DNA of 20,000 nt from Stramonita haemastoma. Taxonomy: Eukaryota > Mollusca > Gastropoda > Neogastropoda > Muricidae. Location: NCBI GenBank assembly GCA_030674155.1, contig CM060335.1:43744914-43764913 (forward strand), given 5' to 3'. The notes beneath the pieces are model-generated. The model was not told where the DNA came from. It worked only from the letters and a program-made list of their open reading frames with translations, and made no database searches. Numbering within the stretch: the stretch's first letter is position 1; each line of letters starts with the position of its first letter. Position numbers and translations under genes: made by a program. Of the stretch, positions 18,590 to 20,000 are shown one piece after another.

Positions 18590-20000
18590 TCCACTATAGC
18601 TCTGTGGAATTCGAATGATGCTTAATTATTGTGGTCAGTGATTTTTTTTGGCCTGTGTAGATTCCATCTGGTTCGATTATTATTGACTTGTGTACGATCT
18701 TTTGGTGTTTTTTTTTTTTCGTTTGTTTGACTGTTTTCCATGCTAGTGATGTTCTTATTTATCTTGTATGTTGTCTGTCTCAAGAATTTTGTCTGATTAT
18801 TACTGATGTTTGTCTGCTTATTTCTGTTGCTTTGCCTATATATTTTTCTCCATTTTGTTTTCCGGGCAGTCAAATACAGACAAACACGCTAAAGGTCTTG
18901 TAATTCTCAACTGACGATTACTGCGTGCTGTATTTGTTTGAAAATTTTCTCCTATGTATTCAAAAATTACTAATAACAAAAATGATAAAATTTTATGAAA
19001 AGATAATAAAAGAAAAAAAAGAGTGACTACGGCAAACTTAAAAGAAGTGCAAATTGTTTTAAACCTGGTAGCAAATAAATTATAAAATTAAATATAAATC
19101 AGATTCTTTATTTCCTATCAACCCTGTAGGGATATGGAGGATTTTACATAACAGCAATAAACAAAATCATAACTGAACAATATACATGCACCATGTGACT
19201 GATATTTCAACAATTACCTTAGAAAAAACAAAACAAAAATGTTTGTTTATTCATAACAAACTCACAAAGTTTACATGTTATTTCTGATAATATCAATCAT
19301 TTTAACAACATTGAACAGAGACTTCTTATTTGGTGAAGAAAAGAGTTACTCATATTTCAAAATGTGTATTGATAAAATTGGCTATTGATCTGTTTTTGAC
19401 GCAATTACCTGTCTTCATTGCAAAAAAAATACATAAAAAATCAGTTTTTCAGATGAGCTTCTTACGAAGACACCTTTTTTAAAATATTGTGCGTGTATGT
19501 GTGCATGTATGTATATACGCAAGCCATGTGTGAGTGTGTGGGCATACTGGTGCCTGTACACGAATGTTTGTGATGTTACGTGGCTGAGTTTACAACTGGC
19601 TGAGGTATTGCTGACTTGTGGGTGCTTTTTATACTGTGATGGGTGCATGCTGATGTTCAGAACCTGTGTTGTGCTATATTGATATCTTTTTTATGTGGGT
19701 TTTGTTCTTATACATGGCTAGTAACCCACTGGAATTTCTCTGTTTTAGAGATAAGTAAGTATTTTTTAAAATTGAATTTGAAGCTGCACAGCAATACAAC
19801 CACAGAAGACTGGAGACAAGCAACACAACACCTAGCAGGAAGACTGGGAACGTGGCGACAGGGAAGATAGACTGTCCGTCTTCAACTGGGCAACGTGCGT
19901 GGAAAGGGAAGATGGGTCCACCGAAATCGGATTTCATGACAAGATGGGTAATGGCGTTAGCCTCCTAAGGACACTATGTGTCCGAGCAAATGAGGGACTG
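18590..20000. other. AT-rich stretch to window end, no gene supported
   Basis: About 1.4 kb. T-rich at 18640-18860, A/T-rich with no long frames at 18900-19480, and a GT-rich patch around 19490-19560. The last 220 bp are less AT-rich and include GACTGGAGACAAGCAACACA near 19807, which I do not recognise. A TTTTAG/AG acceptor-like site near 19743 is not enough to call an exon. The final 16 bases match 10613-10628. Confidence 0.5.

Overview
This window looks like non-coding, repeat-saturated nuclear DNA from an animal, most probably a marine mollusc and perhaps a caenogastropod snail. Three things suggest this. Several short interspersed elements (SINEs) with Pol III-type heads are present, of a style I associate with molluscan genomes (recollection, not a search). 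There are very long GA/TC, TG, GACA/TGTC and GATA microsatellites. No bacterial-style gene organisation is visible. I find no protein-coding gene I can support: every long open frame lies in simple repeats (Ser/Leu, Arg/Glu, Cys/Val or His/Thr runs), in SINE bodies or in tandem repeats.

Layout. 1-2600: three copies or fragments of one tRNA-type SINE (family A) and one nearly complete copy of a second (family B). 2640-4083: repeat family C, a TGTC/TC microsatellite and a 400-bp TG/CG-rich tract. 4084-6380: mostly unique DNA, repeat family E, then a 69-bp tandem repeat interrupted by a 450-bp inverted-repeat element (a MITE). 6800-8860: truncated copies of SINE A and SINE B, a GA-rich stretch and family C. 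8905-9860: two large microsatellites. 10007-10399: a 28-bp minisatellite. 10400-11960: unclassified DNA. 11966-13470: GA, GAA/AAC and TC tracts with a truncated SINE A between two GA arrays. 14095-15005: another SINE A, then a composite element with a tRNA-like head joined to a 5S rRNA-like segment. 15200-17030: a decayed 5-bp array, family C, SINE A and a compound octamer/tetramer microsatellite. 17222-17643: a second MITE copy in opposite orientation. 17899-18585: a tRNA-like SINE head, a 190-bp 5-bp-register array and family E. 18590-20000: AT-rich DNA without recognisable features.

The most useful observations are these. The MITE family is defined inside the window by two copies, 4-bp target duplications and an empty site readable from the tandem repeat it interrupted. 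The composite SINE at 14691-15005 shares its head with SINE A but continues into a 5S rRNA-like promoter. SINE families A and B share a central core despite different heads and tails. Two 5-bp-register arrays are built from the same related pentamers. I see no evidence of a new multi-gene system; the interest here is in transposable-element and repeat biology. The repeat-family letters are my own labels and no database was searched.
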